Source of the DNA: Streptomyces sp. ACA25
GTDB lineage: Bacteria > Actinomycetota > Actinomycetes > Streptomycetales > Streptomycetaceae
Length of the DNA stretch: 64,000 nucleotides
Direction: 5' to 3'
Assembly (NCBI RefSeq): GCF_028200735.1
Contig: NZ_JAQKPV010000003.1
Location: forward strand, 310,001-374,000
The notes under the pieces are model-generated. The model had not been told where the DNA came from and searched no databases. It saw only the letters and a list, made by a program, of their open reading frames with translations. Positions 37,494-46,234 of this stretch are shown in pieces; position 1 is the first letter of the stretch, and each line of letters opens with the position of its first letter. Made by a program: the position numbers and the translations under genes.

Positions 37494-38330
37494 CTAGCGC
37501 TTCTTGTTCGTCTTGCGGCGGCGGACGATGTACTTGTTGCTGGCCTTCTTCGGCGAGCGCGTACGTCCTTCCTTCTTGCCCCAGGGCGAGACCGGGTGGC
37601 GACCACCGGAAGTCTTGCCCTCACCACCACCGTGGGGGTGGTCGACGGGGTTCATGACCACGCCGCGGACGGTCGGGCGGACGCCCTTCCAGCGCATCCG
37701 GCCGGCCTTGCCCCAGTTGATGTTCGACTGCTCGGCGTTGCCGACCTCGCCCACAGTGGCGCGGCAGCGGGAGTCGACCAGCCGGATCTCACCGGAGGGC
37801 ATACGCAGGTGGGCCATCGTGCCCTCCCGCGCCAGCAGCTGCACGGAGGCACCCGCGGAGCGGGCGAACTTCGCGCCGCCACCGGGCCGCAGCTCGATGG
37901 CGTGGATGACCGTACCCACCGGGATGTGGCGGAGCGGAAGGTTGTTGCCCGGCTTGATGTCCGAGCCGGGGCCGTTCTCCACGCGGTCGCCCTGCTTCAG
38001 GCCGGCGGGAGCGATGATGTACCGCTTCTCACCGTCCACGTAGTGCAGGAGCGCGATGCGCGCGGTGCGGTTGGGGTCGTACTCGATGTGCGCGACCTTG
38101 GCCGGCACGCCGTCCTTGTCGTGTCGACGGAAGTCGATCACGCGGTAGGCGCGCTTGTGGCCACCACCCTGGTGTCGGGCGGTCACACGACCGGCGTTGT
38201 TACGGCCGCCCTTGCTGTGCAGCGGGCGGACCAGCGACTTCTCCGGCGTGGACCGCGTGATCTCGACGAAGTCGGCGACGCTGGAGCCACGACGGCCCGG
38301 GGTCGTCGGCTTGTACTTGCGGATTCCCAT
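37494..38330 (-). CDS. rplB: 50S ribosomal protein L2
   Basis: L2 is needed for subunit joining and lies near the peptidyl transferase centre. The 278-residue product has [15 protein letters not shown] core (here [15 protein letters not shown]), [19 protein letters not shown] with the conserved histidine, and a basic C terminus. ATG 38330 starts [15 protein letters not shown]. Confidence 0.98.
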   Translation of the reverse strand: MGIRKYKPTTPGRRGSSVADFVEITRSTPEKSLVRPLHSKGGRNNAGRVTARHQGGGHKRAYRVIDFRRHDKDGVPAKVAHIEYDPNRTARIALLHYVDGEKRYIIAPAGLKQGDRVENGPGSDIKPGNNLPLRHIPVGTVIHAIELRPGGGAKFARSAGASVQLLAREGTMAHLRMPSGEIRLVDSRCRATVGEVGNAEQSNINWGKAGRMRWKGVRPTVRGVVMNPVDHPHGGGEGKTSGGRHPVSPWGKKEGRTRSPKKASNKYIVRRRKTNKKR

Positions 38331-38368
38331 TTCTCAGTCCTCGTCCGATATCGGACGACTCGGCTCCG

Positions 38369-38710
38369 TCAGGAGACCGGGCCGCCGAAGATGTCGATGC
38401 TGTCGCCCTCGGCGAGGGTCACGATGGCGCGCTTGGTGTCTGCGCGCTTGCCGTAACCGGTGCGGGTCCGCTTGCGCTTGCCCTGCCGGTTGATGGTGTT
38501 GACCCCGGTGACCTTGACCGTGAAGATCGCCTCGACGGCCTGCTTGATCTGGGTCTTGTTGGCCCGCGGGTCGACGAGGAACGTGTACTTGTTCTCGTCG
38601 AGCAGCGCGTAGCTCTTCTCGGAGACCACCGGCTTGATCAGCACGTCACGGGGGTCCGTGAACGTCTTGCTGGTCACGCCCTCGACGGTGATCGGAGTTG
38701 CCTCGCTCAT
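38369..38710 (-). CDS. rplW: 50S ribosomal protein L23
   Basis: L23 forms the docking site at the tunnel exit. The 113-residue product has [20 protein letters not shown] and [15 protein letters not shown], and ends [16 protein letters not shown]. Its ATG shares one base with the rplD stop. Confidence 0.97.
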   Translation of the reverse strand: MSEATPITVEGVTSKTFTDPRDVLIKPVVSEKSYALLDENKYTFLVDPRANKTQIKQAVEAIFTVKVTGVNTINRQGKRKRTRTGYGKRADTKRAIVTLAEGDSIDIFGGPVS

Positions 38711-39384
38711 CAGGCGTCGCTCCCTTCGAGCTCGGACTCGGAGGCGACGGCCTTCCCGGCCGCGGCCGGACCGGCCACGAAGCTGTCGAAGGCGGTCTTC
38801 GTGAAGACCACGTCGTCGGAGACGAGTACGTCGTAGGTGTTCAGCTGTCCCGGGTCCAGGATGTGGACCTGGGGCAGGTTACGGGCGGAGAGCCACGCGG
38901 CCTCGTCGGACCGCTCGACGACCAGGAGCACGTTCTTGCGCTCGCTGATCCTGCCGAACAGGGTCTTGGCGACCTTGGTGGAGATCTCGCCCTCGACCAC
39001 GCCGGTAACGACGTGGATGCGGTCGTGGCGCGCCCGGTCGGAGAGGGCACCGCGCAGGGCGGCGGCCTTCATCTTCTTGGGGGTCCGCTGCGAGTAGTCG
39101 CGCGGCACAGGGCCGTGCACGACGCCACCGCCGGCGAACTGCGGCGCGCGGGTCGAACCCTGACGGGCGCGGCCGGTGCCCTTCTGGCGGTACGGCTTGC
39201 GGCCACCGCCACGGACCTCGGCGCGGGTCTTGGTCTTGTGCGTGCCCTGACGGGCAGCGGCCAGCTGTGCGACAACGACCTGGTGGATCAGCGGAATGCT
39301 GACCTGCACGTCGAAGATCTCCGCGGGGAGCTCGACGGTCCCGGCCTTGTCGCCTGCCGGCGAAAGGATGTCAATGGTGCTCAT
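38710..39384 (-). CDS. rplD: 50S ribosomal protein L4
   Basis: L4 lines the exit tunnel and in some bacteria represses its own operon. The 224-residue product starts [15 protein letters not shown] and has [20 protein letters not shown] in the extended loop. It lies 7 bases after rplC. Confidence 0.97.
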   Translation of the reverse strand: MSTIDILSPAGDKAGTVELPAEIFDVQVSIPLIHQVVVAQLAAARQGTHKTKTRAEVRGGGRKPYRQKGTGRARQGSTRAPQFAGGGVVHGPVPRDYSQRTPKKMKAAALRGALSDRARHDRIHVVTGVVEGEISTKVAKTLFGRISERKNVLLVVERSDEAAWLSARNLPQVHILDPGQLNTYDVLVSDDVVFTKTAFDSFVAGPAAAGKAVASESELEGSDA

Positions 39385-39391
39385 CGTTACC

Positions 39392-40036
39392 TCAGGCCCC
39401 CTTGGCCGCGGTACGGACCAGGACGAGGCCGCCGTTCGGACCGGGGACTGCGCCCTTGATGAGCAGCAGGCCCTTCTCCGCGTCAACGGCATGGACGGTC
39501 AGGTTCTGGGTGGTGACCCGCTCGTTACCCATCCGGCCGGCCATCCGCATGCCCTTGAACACGCGGCCCGGAGTGGCGCAGCCACCGATGGAACCGGGCT
39601 TGCGGTGCACGCGGTGGGCGCCGTGGGAGGCCTTGCCACCGGCGAAACCATGGCGCTTCATGACACCGGCGGTGCCCTTGCCCTTGGTCTTGCCGGTCAC
39701 GTCGACCTTGAGGCCGGACTCGAACACCTCGGCAGTGACTTCCTGACCGAGCGTGTACTCACCGGCGTCGTTGGTCCGCAGCTCCACCAGGTGGCGGCGC
39801 GGGGTGACGTCGGCCTTGGCGAAGTGGCCCTTGAGGGGCTTGTTCACCTTGCGCGGGTCGATCTCGCCGAAGGCGATCTGGACGGCGTCGTAGCCGTCCC
39901 TGTCATTGGTGCGCACCTGGGTCACGACACAGGGCCCGGCCTTGACGACGGTCACCGGGACGATGCGGTTGTTCTCGTCCCAGACCTGAGTCATGCCGAG
40001 CTTCTCGCCCAGGACTCCCTTGATCTGCTTAGCCAT
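39392..40036 (-). CDS. rplC: 50S ribosomal protein L3
   Basis: L3 initiates 50S assembly and reaches the peptidyl transferase centre. The 214-residue product starts [19 protein letters not shown] and has [20 protein letters not shown] and [17 protein letters not shown] in the central extension. It lies 17 bases after rpsJ. Confidence 0.97.
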   Translation of the reverse strand: MAKQIKGVLGEKLGMTQVWDENNRIVPVTVVKAGPCVVTQVRTNDRDGYDAVQIAFGEIDPRKVNKPLKGHFAKADVTPRRHLVELRTNDAGEYTLGQEVTAEVFESGLKVDVTGKTKGKGTAGVMKRHGFAGGKASHGAHRVHRKPGSIGGCATPGRVFKGMRMAGRMGNERVTTQNLTVHAVDAEKGLLLIKGAVPGPNGGLVLVRTAAKGA

Positions 40037-40053
40037 CTTGATCCCCGCGCCTC

Positions 40054-40362
40054 TCAGAGCTTGATCTCGATGTCAACGCCGGCCGGAAGGTCCAGGCGCA
40101 TCAGCGAGTCAACGGTCTTGGGAGTCGGGTCGAGGATGTCGATCAGACGCTTGTGGGTACGCATCTCGAAGTGCTCGCGCGAGTCCTTGTACTTGTGCGG
40201 CGACTTGATGACGCAGTACACGTTCTTCTCAGTGGGCAGCGGCACCGGGCCCGCGACCGACGCACCAGTACGCGTCACCGTCTCGACGATCTTCTTCGCC
40301 GAGTTGTCGATGACCTCGTGGTCGTAGGCCTTGAGCCGGATGCGGATCTTCTGTCCCGCCAT
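40054..40362 (-). CDS. rpsJ: 30S ribosomal protein S10
   Basis: S10 is in the 30S head and is also NusE, the antitermination partner of NusB. The 102-residue product starts [20 protein letters not shown] and has [26 protein letters not shown]. It is the first gene of the S10-spc-alpha superoperon, which runs leftward without interruption to rplQ. Confidence 0.98.
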   Translation of the reverse strand: MAGQKIRIRLKAYDHEVIDNSAKKIVETVTRTGASVAGPVPLPTEKNVYCVIKSPHKYKDSREHFEMRTHKRLIDILDPTPKTVDSLMRLDLPAGVDIEIKL

Positions 40363-40787
40363 GGCTACTTCGTAGTCCTGTCTCTCGTCAACGCTCTGGA
40401 ACCCGCTTCCGTCCGCCCCTGCTCCGACCCACGCGGTCGGGCGTGTCGCCTTCTGCCCCGGACTTCACCGCAGGGAAAACCTGACAGCGGACCAGCCGAG
40501 GCCAGTACGTTTCGGAACATTTTGAGGGGGGTGGACTTCCACCGGGTGCCTGGCTGACGCCCCGCCCACGCTTCCCGGAAGATCCCGGTACTTCCGCCCC
40601 TGCCCTCATGATCAGGGCGAACAGTGGGGCGACGAATACAGTGGGACTCGCTTCCGGTCCTCCCGGCGGGAGACGCGCAGCATCGACGCACAGCCGAGCA
40701 ACCTGGACAGTGTGCCATACCGGACACAGCCGTCGCCAATCGAGCCTTGGCCTGTGATGCTACTCACCGCCACCGCCACCACCACCG
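40363..40787 (-). promoter_or_regulatory. Leader and promoter region of the S10 superoperon
   Basis: This is the only gene-free stretch over 300 bases in the window. It should carry the main promoter of the ribosomal superoperon. A 6-bp inverted repeat with a 2-nt loop lies at 40530-40543, and a small palindromic element lies just before the rpsJ start at 40367-40377. I did not find a convincing -35/-10 pair. The stretch 40764-40790 is a CACCGC-type low-complexity run with no coding support. tuf and the str operon are not adjacent. Confidence 0.5.
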
Positions 40788-40830
40788 CCGGTTCCGCGGC
40801 ACATGTGCGGCACAGGCGCGCCGCGGCCGG
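40788..40830 (-). terminator. Hairpin after the sodium:solute symporter
   Basis: An 11-bp GC stem with a 2-base bulge (40788-40791 and 40794-40800 with 40820-40830) and a 19-nt loop begins 7 bases past the symporter stop at 40837. Confidence 0.55.
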
Positions 40831-40836
40831 CCGGGT

Positions 40837-42312
40837 TCACTGCGGCTGACCGGGCAGGTGCAGCCGCAGCACCGCCCGTTCGGCCCACTCCGGTGGCCTG
40901 CCCAGCAGCGAGACCCCCATCATGACCGCGAACGCCAGTGGCACGGTCCAGGCCGCGGGCTGGGCCAGCATCACCACGAGCCATCCGGTTCCCGGGTTCG
41001 CCACCACCGAGGCCAGGGCCGCCCCGGTAGCGGTGCACACGCCGGCCACCAGCCCGGCCGCCGCTCCGGTCACCGTCAGCCCTCGCCACCAGATGCCCAG
41101 CACGAGAAGAGGACAGAAGGTGGAGGCCGCGACCGCGAAGGCCCAGCCCACCAGCACATTGATGTCGACGCCTTCGGCCGGAAGGGACAGCAGCACCGCC
41201 ACCAGCGCGCCGGCGGCCACCGCCAGCCGCAACCGGTTCACCCCCGAGGAGCCGGTGCGGGACAGGTCGTGCGAGAGCCCGCCCGCCAGGGCGAGCAGCA
41301 GCCCGGAGGACGTGGACAGGAACGCCGCGAAGGCCCCGGCCGCCACCAGCGCGGTCAGCACCGCACCCCAGGTTCCCGGCACGATCTGGCTCGGCAGCAC
41401 CACGGCGACGGTGTCGGTGTCGCCGGTGTTCGCCAACTCCGGGGTGAACACCCGGCCCAGCAGGCCGTAGACGGCCGGGAACAGATAGAAGACGCCCAGC
41501 AGCACGATCACCCCGACCGCCACCCGCCGGGCCACCCGGGCCGTGGGGCTGGTGTGGAACCGCATGATCACGTGCGGCAGGCCGACCGCGCCCAGCGTGG
41601 TGGCCAGCAGCACCGACCAGGTGGCGAGCAGCGGCAGGCCGGAGCCGTCCAGGTCCAGCAGCGGGCGGCCCCAGTCGGTGACGTCCACCCGCAGCGCCTC
41701 GGTCCGGGCCCCCTCCCCGGCCCGGAGCAGCAGCACCACCGCGGGCACCGCGATGAACAGCAGTTTCACCAGGTAGTGGAAGGCCTGGACATAGGTGGCC
41801 GAGCGCATCCCGCCGGCCGCGATCGACACACTCACCACCAGGCCGGCCAGCACCACGCCCACCCAGTAGGGCGTCCCGCTGACCAGTTGCAGCACCACCC
41901 CGGCCCCCTTGAACTGCGGGACCAGATAGAGCCACATGATGACCAGCACGATGACGGCGCAGAGCTTGCGGATCGCCTGCGAGCCGAGCCGGTAGTCGGC
42001 GAAGTCCGGCACCGTGTAGGCGCCGGAGCGGCGCATCGGCCCGGCCACCAGCGCGGCCACCGCCACGTAGCCGGCGGTGAAGCCGACCGCGTACCACAGC
42101 GTGCCGATGCCGTTCTTGAGCATCAGCCCGGCCAGCCCGAGCACGGAGGCAGCCGAGATGTACTCGCCGGCGATGGCCATCGCGTTCCAGCCCGGCTTCA
42201 CCCGGTGCGAGGCGATCAGGAAGTCAGGGGTGCTGCGGGCTGCCCGGACCCCGTACAGGCCGATGATCATGCTTGCGCAGAGCAGCAGGCCGATGGCGAG
42301 CAGCCCCGTCAT
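40837..42312 (-). CDS. Sodium:solute symporter (SSS family)
   Basis: The 491-residue protein has about 13 membrane helices. Family marks include FLIASHRVKPGWNAMAIAGE with the helix-1 unwound region, and GAFAAFLSTSSGLLLALAGG, the SSS signature. It resembles the ActP/MctC monocarboxylate branch. The ATG overlaps the small upstream membrane-protein gene by 4 bp, and the whole operon is histidine kinase, LytTR regulator, small protein, symporter. The substrate is probably a small carboxylic acid sensed by the kinase pathway; that is inference. Confidence 0.88.
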   Translation of the reverse strand: MTGLLAIGLLLCASMIIGLYGVRAARSTPDFLIASHRVKPGWNAMAIAGEYISAASVLGLAGLMLKNGIGTLWYAVGFTAGYVAVAALVAGPMRRSGAYTVPDFADYRLGSQAIRKLCAVIVLVIMWLYLVPQFKGAGVVLQLVSGTPYWVGVVLAGLVVSVSIAAGGMRSATYVQAFHYLVKLLFIAVPAVVLLLRAGEGARTEALRVDVTDWGRPLLDLDGSGLPLLATWSVLLATTLGAVGLPHVIMRFHTSPTARVARRVAVGVIVLLGVFYLFPAVYGLLGRVFTPELANTGDTDTVAVVLPSQIVPGTWGAVLTALVAAGAFAAFLSTSSGLLLALAGGLSHDLSRTGSSGVNRLRLAVAAGALVAVLLSLPAEGVDINVLVGWAFAVAASTFCPLLVLGIWWRGLTVTGAAAGLVAGVCTATGAALASVVANPGTGWLVVMLAQPAAWTVPLAFAVMMGVSLLGRPPEWAERAVLRLHLPGQPQ

Positions 42313-42680
42313 CCCGGCCGCTCCGCGCCGTCCTCGATGCGCTCCGCCCGGCGTACGTGCAGCACGGCGATGACCAGCAGCATCGGGTAGCTGGCGGCCA
42401 TCAGCAGCATCCAGGAGACCGGGACACCGCCGAGGGTGATCCGGCCCAGCGCCGGCGCGGCGGCGAGCAGCCCGCTGAGGCCGAACAGCAGCAGCCCGAG
42501 CTGCCCCAGGGTGTGCAGCGCGAGCCGGCGCTGCCGCGCGAAGACCGCCCGGCCTGCGACGGTGTCCGTGTCCTCACCCGGTTCGGGCAGCGGCAGCAGA
42601 TGCTGCGCCGGGCGGTGCCTGCGGGACAGCGCGATCCGGGTCTGCGGACTGGTGACACGGACCCGGCGGCCGGAGGTCAC
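42309..42680 (-). CDS. Small two-helix membrane protein, DUF485-like symporter partner
   Basis: The 123-residue protein has two hydrophobic segments (about 55-75 and 84-106) and a charged C terminus with HVRRAERIEDGAE. This layout and its position just before an SSS symporter match the DUF485/YjcH-type small partners. A similar pair occurs at 51452-51835 in this window. GTG 42680 lies 4 bases after the regulator stop. The 50-residue soluble N terminus, rich in Arg, is longer than usual. Confidence 0.65.
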   Translation of the reverse strand: MTSGRRVRVTSPQTRIALSRRHRPAQHLLPLPEPGEDTDTVAGRAVFARQRRLALHTLGQLGLLLFGLSGLLAAAPALGRITLGGVPVSWMLLMAASYPMLLVIAVLHVRRAERIEDGAERPG

Positions 42681-42684
42681 GTGG

Positions 42685-43425
42685 TCATCTCGTTTCGTTC
42701 CGGACGGCGCTGAGCAGCCGCTCCTTCAGCGTGCGGGCGTGCCGCCGGCTGACCGGCACATCACCGGCGGGGGTACTGGCGAGCAGACCGGAGGAGCTGG
42801 TGACCCGCAGATCGCGGACCCAGCGGACGGCCACCAGGTACCCGCGGTGAGCCCGGACGAAGCCGGCCGGCCCCCACACCTCCTCCAGATGGGACAGCGG
42901 CAGCCGGATGAGATGGGCGTCGTCCGCGGTGTGCAGCCGGACGTAGTCACCGTGCGCCTCGGCGAACTGGATGTCGTCCCGGTGCACGAAGACGGTGTGC
43001 CGCCCGGTCTCGATCTGGACCACCGCGAGGTCGTCGACGGGCTGGGCCTCCGGCTCCGGCCCGGACCGGTGCAGGGAGCGGACCCGGCTGACGGCTTCGG
43101 CCAGCCGCTCGGGGCGGATGGGCTTGAGCAGGTAGTCGGCGGCCCCTATGCCGAACGCCTCGACGGCATGGCTCTCCGACGCCGTGACGAAGACTATGGC
43201 CGGCGGCGCGGACAGCATGCCCAGGATGCGGGCGACCTCCATGCCGTCGAGGCCGGGCATGGAGATGTCCAGGAAGACCGCGTCGTAGCTCTTGGTGCCC
43301 AGCAGCCGGACCGCGGACTCGCCGCTGTCCGCCGCGGTCACTTCGGTGATGCCGGGCAGTCCGGCCAGCATGTCGGCGAGCTCCTCGCGGGTGAACGTCT
43401 CGTCCTCCACCACCAGCACACGCAT
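42685..43425 (-). CDS. LytTR-family response regulator
   Basis: The protein has a CheY-like receiver domain (MRVLVVEDETFTREEL, phospho-acceptor in DAVFLDISMPG, YLLKPIRPERL) and a C-terminal LytTR DNA-binding domain (FAEAHGDYVRLHT, AHRGYLVAVRWV). ATG 43425 has GAGGTG 9 bases upstream; an in-frame ATG at 43440 that overlaps the kinase stop as ATGA is also possible, adding five residues. With the adjacent LytS-type kinase it forms a pair like BtsSR or YpdAB, which control carboxylate transporters in other bacteria. The likely target is the operon's own symporter. Confidence 0.9.
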   Translation of the reverse strand: MRVLVVEDETFTREELADMLAGLPGITEVTAADSGESAVRLLGTKSYDAVFLDISMPGLDGMEVARILGMLSAPPAIVFVTASESHAVEAFGIGAADYLLKPIRPERLAEAVSRVRSLHRSGPEPEAQPVDDLAVVQIETGRHTVFVHRDDIQFAEAHGDYVRLHTADDAHLIRLPLSHLEEVWGPAGFVRAHRGYLVAVRWVRDLRVTSSSGLLASTPAGDVPVSRRHARTLKERLLSAVRNETR

Positions 43426-43436
43426 GCTTGCGCACC

Positions 43437-44522
43437 TCATTCGGCAACGACTCCTCGCATGAACCGGGGCACCCGGATGACCACCTTGGTACCGCTTCCT
43501 GGCGCTGTCTCGATGACCAGCCCGTACTCCGGGCCGTAGACGGTGCGCAGCCGCCGGTCGACGTTGGCGAGCCCCACCGACCCCGAGCTCCCGTCCGTGC
43601 GGGTGGCCCGGCCGGGTCCGCGCGACGGCCTGCCGGCGAGCAGGGCCCTGGCCAGCGCGGGGTCCATACCCACCCCGTCATCCTCCACCTCGATGACGCA
43701 CAGCGGCCCCTCGCCGTAGCCGGAAACGGAGATGCTGCCCTTTCCCGGCTTCGGCTCCAGACCGTGCCGGACGGCGTTCTCCACGATCGGCTGCACCACC
43801 AGGAACGGCAGGGCGACCGGCAGGATCTCCGGGGCCATCCGCACGGTGAGCTCCATCCGGTCGTCGAACCGTGCCCGCTGCAGTTCGAGGTACGTCTGGA
43901 TGGCCTGGAGCTCGGCCGCGACCGTCGCGTAGTCACCCTGCGTGGAAAAGCTGTAGCGCAGGTAGTCGGCGAAGTCGTTGAGCAGTGTCCGGGCCCGGTC
44001 CGGATCCACCCGGATGCGGGCGGCGATGACCGCCAGGGCATTGTGCAGAAAGTGCGGCGAGATCTGCGCCCGCAGGGTGCGGAGGTCGGCCTGTGCGATG
44101 CGGCTGCGGGCCCGCTGCAGCGCCGCGTGGTCCAGGGACAGGGCGACGTGCCGGCCCGTCACGGTCAGCTCCGCCTCCCCCGCACCGCGGGCGATCAGTG
44201 CCCCGGTGAGCTCTCCGGCGACGATCAGCGGCACCGCGGACCAGGGCGGACGGTGGGCGGGCGTGCCGTCCTCGTACGCCTGGGCCAGCAGCGTGGTCAG
44301 CTCGTCCTCGGCGGGCCTCGGCCCGGCCACCGCCACCGGACCGTCCAGGTCGGCGAGCACCACGGTGTCGCACCGGAGCAGCCGTCGCAGCCTGCGGGCG
44401 GCAGCCGCGGAGCCCGAGCCGTGCAGCCCGTCCCGCAGCGCGGCATCGACGTCCAGAGCAGCTGTCAGCACCGCGGCGGTTTCACCGGCGGACGGCGGAC
44501 GGCGGTGCAGACGCTGCAGCAT
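43437..44522 (-). CDS. LytS/YehU-type sensor histidine kinase
   Basis: The 361-residue kinase has an N-terminal GAF-like sensor part (about 30-150) without membrane helices, then the His_kinase dimerisation motif LRAQISPHFLHNAL with phospho-accepting H157, and an ATPase domain with PIVENAVRHGLEPK (N box) and DDGVGM (G box). It overlaps the LytTR regulator by a few bases if ATG 43440 is used there. The lack of a membrane domain suggests an intracellular signal, unlike multi-helix LytS proteins. Confidence 0.9.
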   Translation of the reverse strand: MLQRLHRRPPSAGETAAVLTAALDVDAALRDGLHGSGSAAAARRLRRLLRCDTVVLADLDGPVAVAGPRPAEDELTTLLAQAYEDGTPAHRPPWSAVPLIVAGELTGALIARGAGEAELTVTGRHVALSLDHAALQRARSRIAQADLRTLRAQISPHFLHNALAVIAARIRVDPDRARTLLNDFADYLRYSFSTQGDYATVAAELQAIQTYLELQRARFDDRMELTVRMAPEILPVALPFLVVQPIVENAVRHGLEPKPGKGSISVSGYGEGPLCVIEVEDDGVGMDPALARALLAGRPSRGPGRATRTDGSSGSVGLANVDRRLRTVYGPEYGLVIETAPGSGTKVVIRVPRFMRGVVAE

Positions 44523-44741
44523 ACTTCCGAGATTAAGCGCTGGCCGAGGGCACGGTCAGCTCTCGCGGACGACACGATTGCGCCGCGAAGGAGACACGGG
44601 CCTCGCCAGGGCTGCGCGATCTGCGCGCCCCGGGACGGGAGGGCCGGGGGCAGCGGGCGTGTGTCCCCGTGCACGGGGACCGTTCCGACGGGTATTGCGG
44701 CCAGGCGCATTCTTTCTCCCTCGGGTGTGCAGTCTCCGACC

Positions 44742-46091
44742 GTGCCTCCTTCCTCCGCCTCCTCCCCCGCGCCCGCACACCGGGACTCACCCGACGCCCC
44801 GGAGCACGGTGCCGGTCCGGAGGTCCCGCTCCGCAGACACCGCCCCTTCCTCCTGCTCTGTGCCGAACAGGCCACGAGTTCCGGGGGGCGGGCGGTGACC
44901 GCCCTGGCGCTGCCCCTGCTGGCGATCACCCGCCTCGACGCCGGCCCGCTGGGCGCCGCGTCCCTCATGGCCCTCACCTATCTGCCGGCGGTCCTGCTCA
45001 GCCCCTTCATCGGCGTGCTGGTGGACCGGGCCCGGCTGCGCAGGCTGCTCGCCGCCCTCACCGCGCTCCACGTCCTCGTCATCGGCAGTGTCCCGCTCAC
45101 CGTGGCGGTCGGCGGCTTCGGCTGGCCGCAACTGTTCGCCGTGGCCGCCCTGTCCGGTGCCCTGACCGCCACCGTGACCGTCGCCCTGCAGTCGGCGCTG
45201 CCGCGGGTGGTCCGCCCGGGCCGGCTGATGCGGGCCAACTCCGTCCTGACCGGCACCAGGACCGCCGGGCTGATCGGCGGCCCCGCCCTGGGCGGTGTGC
45301 TCATCGGGGTGGCGGGGCCCGCCCCCGCGCTGCTCGTGGAGTGCGCCGCCTACGCCCTGGCAGTCCTGCTCTTCCTCGGGCTGCCCGCCCGGCTGAACAC
45401 CCCGGCCGGGGGGACCGGCCCGTCCGCCCGGTCCCAGATGGACTCGCTGCGCGAGGGACTCGACGTGCTGCGGCACGAGACACTGCTGCGCCGGCAAGCC
45501 CTGGCCGCCGCGGGACTCAACCTGGGCGGGGGCGCGGCGGGCGCGCTGTTCGTCCTGTACGCCGGCCGCGACCTCGGGCTGCCCGCCTGGCAGCTCGGCG
45601 CCGTCTACGCGGCGTACGCGGTCGCCGCCGGAGTGGGCGTCCTGGTGGCCACCCCCGTCACCCGGGTCCTCGGCATGGGCCGGACCACACAGTTGTGCGC
45701 GGTCGGGGCGGGGGCATCGCTCTTCCTGCTTCCGGTTGCCTCGGTGGGGCCGGCCTTCGCCGTCCTGTTGCTCTACGAGCTGTGCTTCGGCCTGCTGGCC
45801 ACCGTCTGGATGATCGCCATGATCACCGGACGGCAGCTCGTCACGCCCACCCGTCTGCTGGGGCGGGTCAACGCGTTTCTCCAAGCGGCGCTCACCGCGA
45901 CCCTGCCGGTCGGTGCCCTGGCCGGCGGTGCGCTGGCGGCCAGGGTGGGCATCGTCCCGGTCCTGACCGGCGCGGCGGCCGTGGCGCTGGTGGGCGCGGC
46001 CGGCCTGTGGTTCCCCCGGGACCTGCACTCGGGCATCGACCGGGCGGCGCGGGCGGCCCGCGAGCAGGAGCCCGGACGGGCGGAAGCATGA
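44742..46091 (+). CDS. MFS transporter (drug/macrolide efflux-like)
   Basis: The roughly 449-residue protein has 12 predicted helices. Motifs include [14 protein letters not shown] (MFS loop 2-3 motif) and MRANSVLTGTRTAGLIGGPALGG (helix 5 motif), as in actinobacterial exporters of the macrolide-efflux (MefA-like) group. The start is uncertain: GTG 44742 is a reasonable choice, but no strong ribosome site is visible and the frame is open far upstream. It is divergent from the kinase gene and has a perfect terminator downstream. Confidence 0.8.
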   Translation: MPPSSASSPAPAHRDSPDAPEHGAGPEVPLRRHRPFLLLCAEQATSSGGRAVTALALPLLAITRLDAGPLGAASLMALTYLPAVLLSPFIGVLVDRARLRRLLAALTALHVLVIGSVPLTVAVGGFGWPQLFAVAALSGALTATVTVALQSALPRVVRPGRLMRANSVLTGTRTAGLIGGPALGGVLIGVAGPAPALLVECAAYALAVLLFLGLPARLNTPAGGTGPSARSQMDSLREGLDVLRHETLLRRQALAAAGLNLGGGAAGALFVLYAGRDLGLPAWQLGAVYAAYAVAAGVGVLVATPVTRVLGMGRTTQLCAVGAGASLFLLPVASVGPAFAVLLLYELCFGLLATVWMIAMITGRQLVTPTRLLGRVNAFLQAALTATLPVGALAGGALAARVGIVPVLTGAAAVALVGAAGLWFPRDLHSGIDRAARAAREQEPGRAEA

Positions 46092-46155
46092 CCGCGGCGC
46101 GGCCTCCGGACTCCGGAACCGGCCCGGCACCGGCACCGGCCCGGTACCGGCGAAG

Positions 46156-46202
46156 GGTCCGCCGCCCGTCCGCCCGCTGGGCGGGCGGACGGGCGGCGGA
46201 CC
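46156..46202. terminator. Perfect 22-bp inverted-repeat terminator
   Basis: The arms 46156-46177 and 46181-46202 are perfectly complementary, with a 3-nt TGG loop. It lies between the convergent MFS stop (46091) and solute-binding-protein stop (46235) and should stop transcription in both directions. Confidence 0.85.
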
Positions 46203-46234
46203 GAAGGGGCGGGCGGTGACGGCCCGTGGGTGGG

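Noticed and set aside
40764..40790. CACCGC-type tandem low-complexity run, considered as CRISPR or repeat array
   Set aside because: Units are too short and irregular, with no spacers; it lies next to a terminator.
46088..46202. Small open frame starting ATGA at the end of the MFS gene
   Set aside because: It consists of a GGCACC-type low-complexity run and the terminator palindrome.
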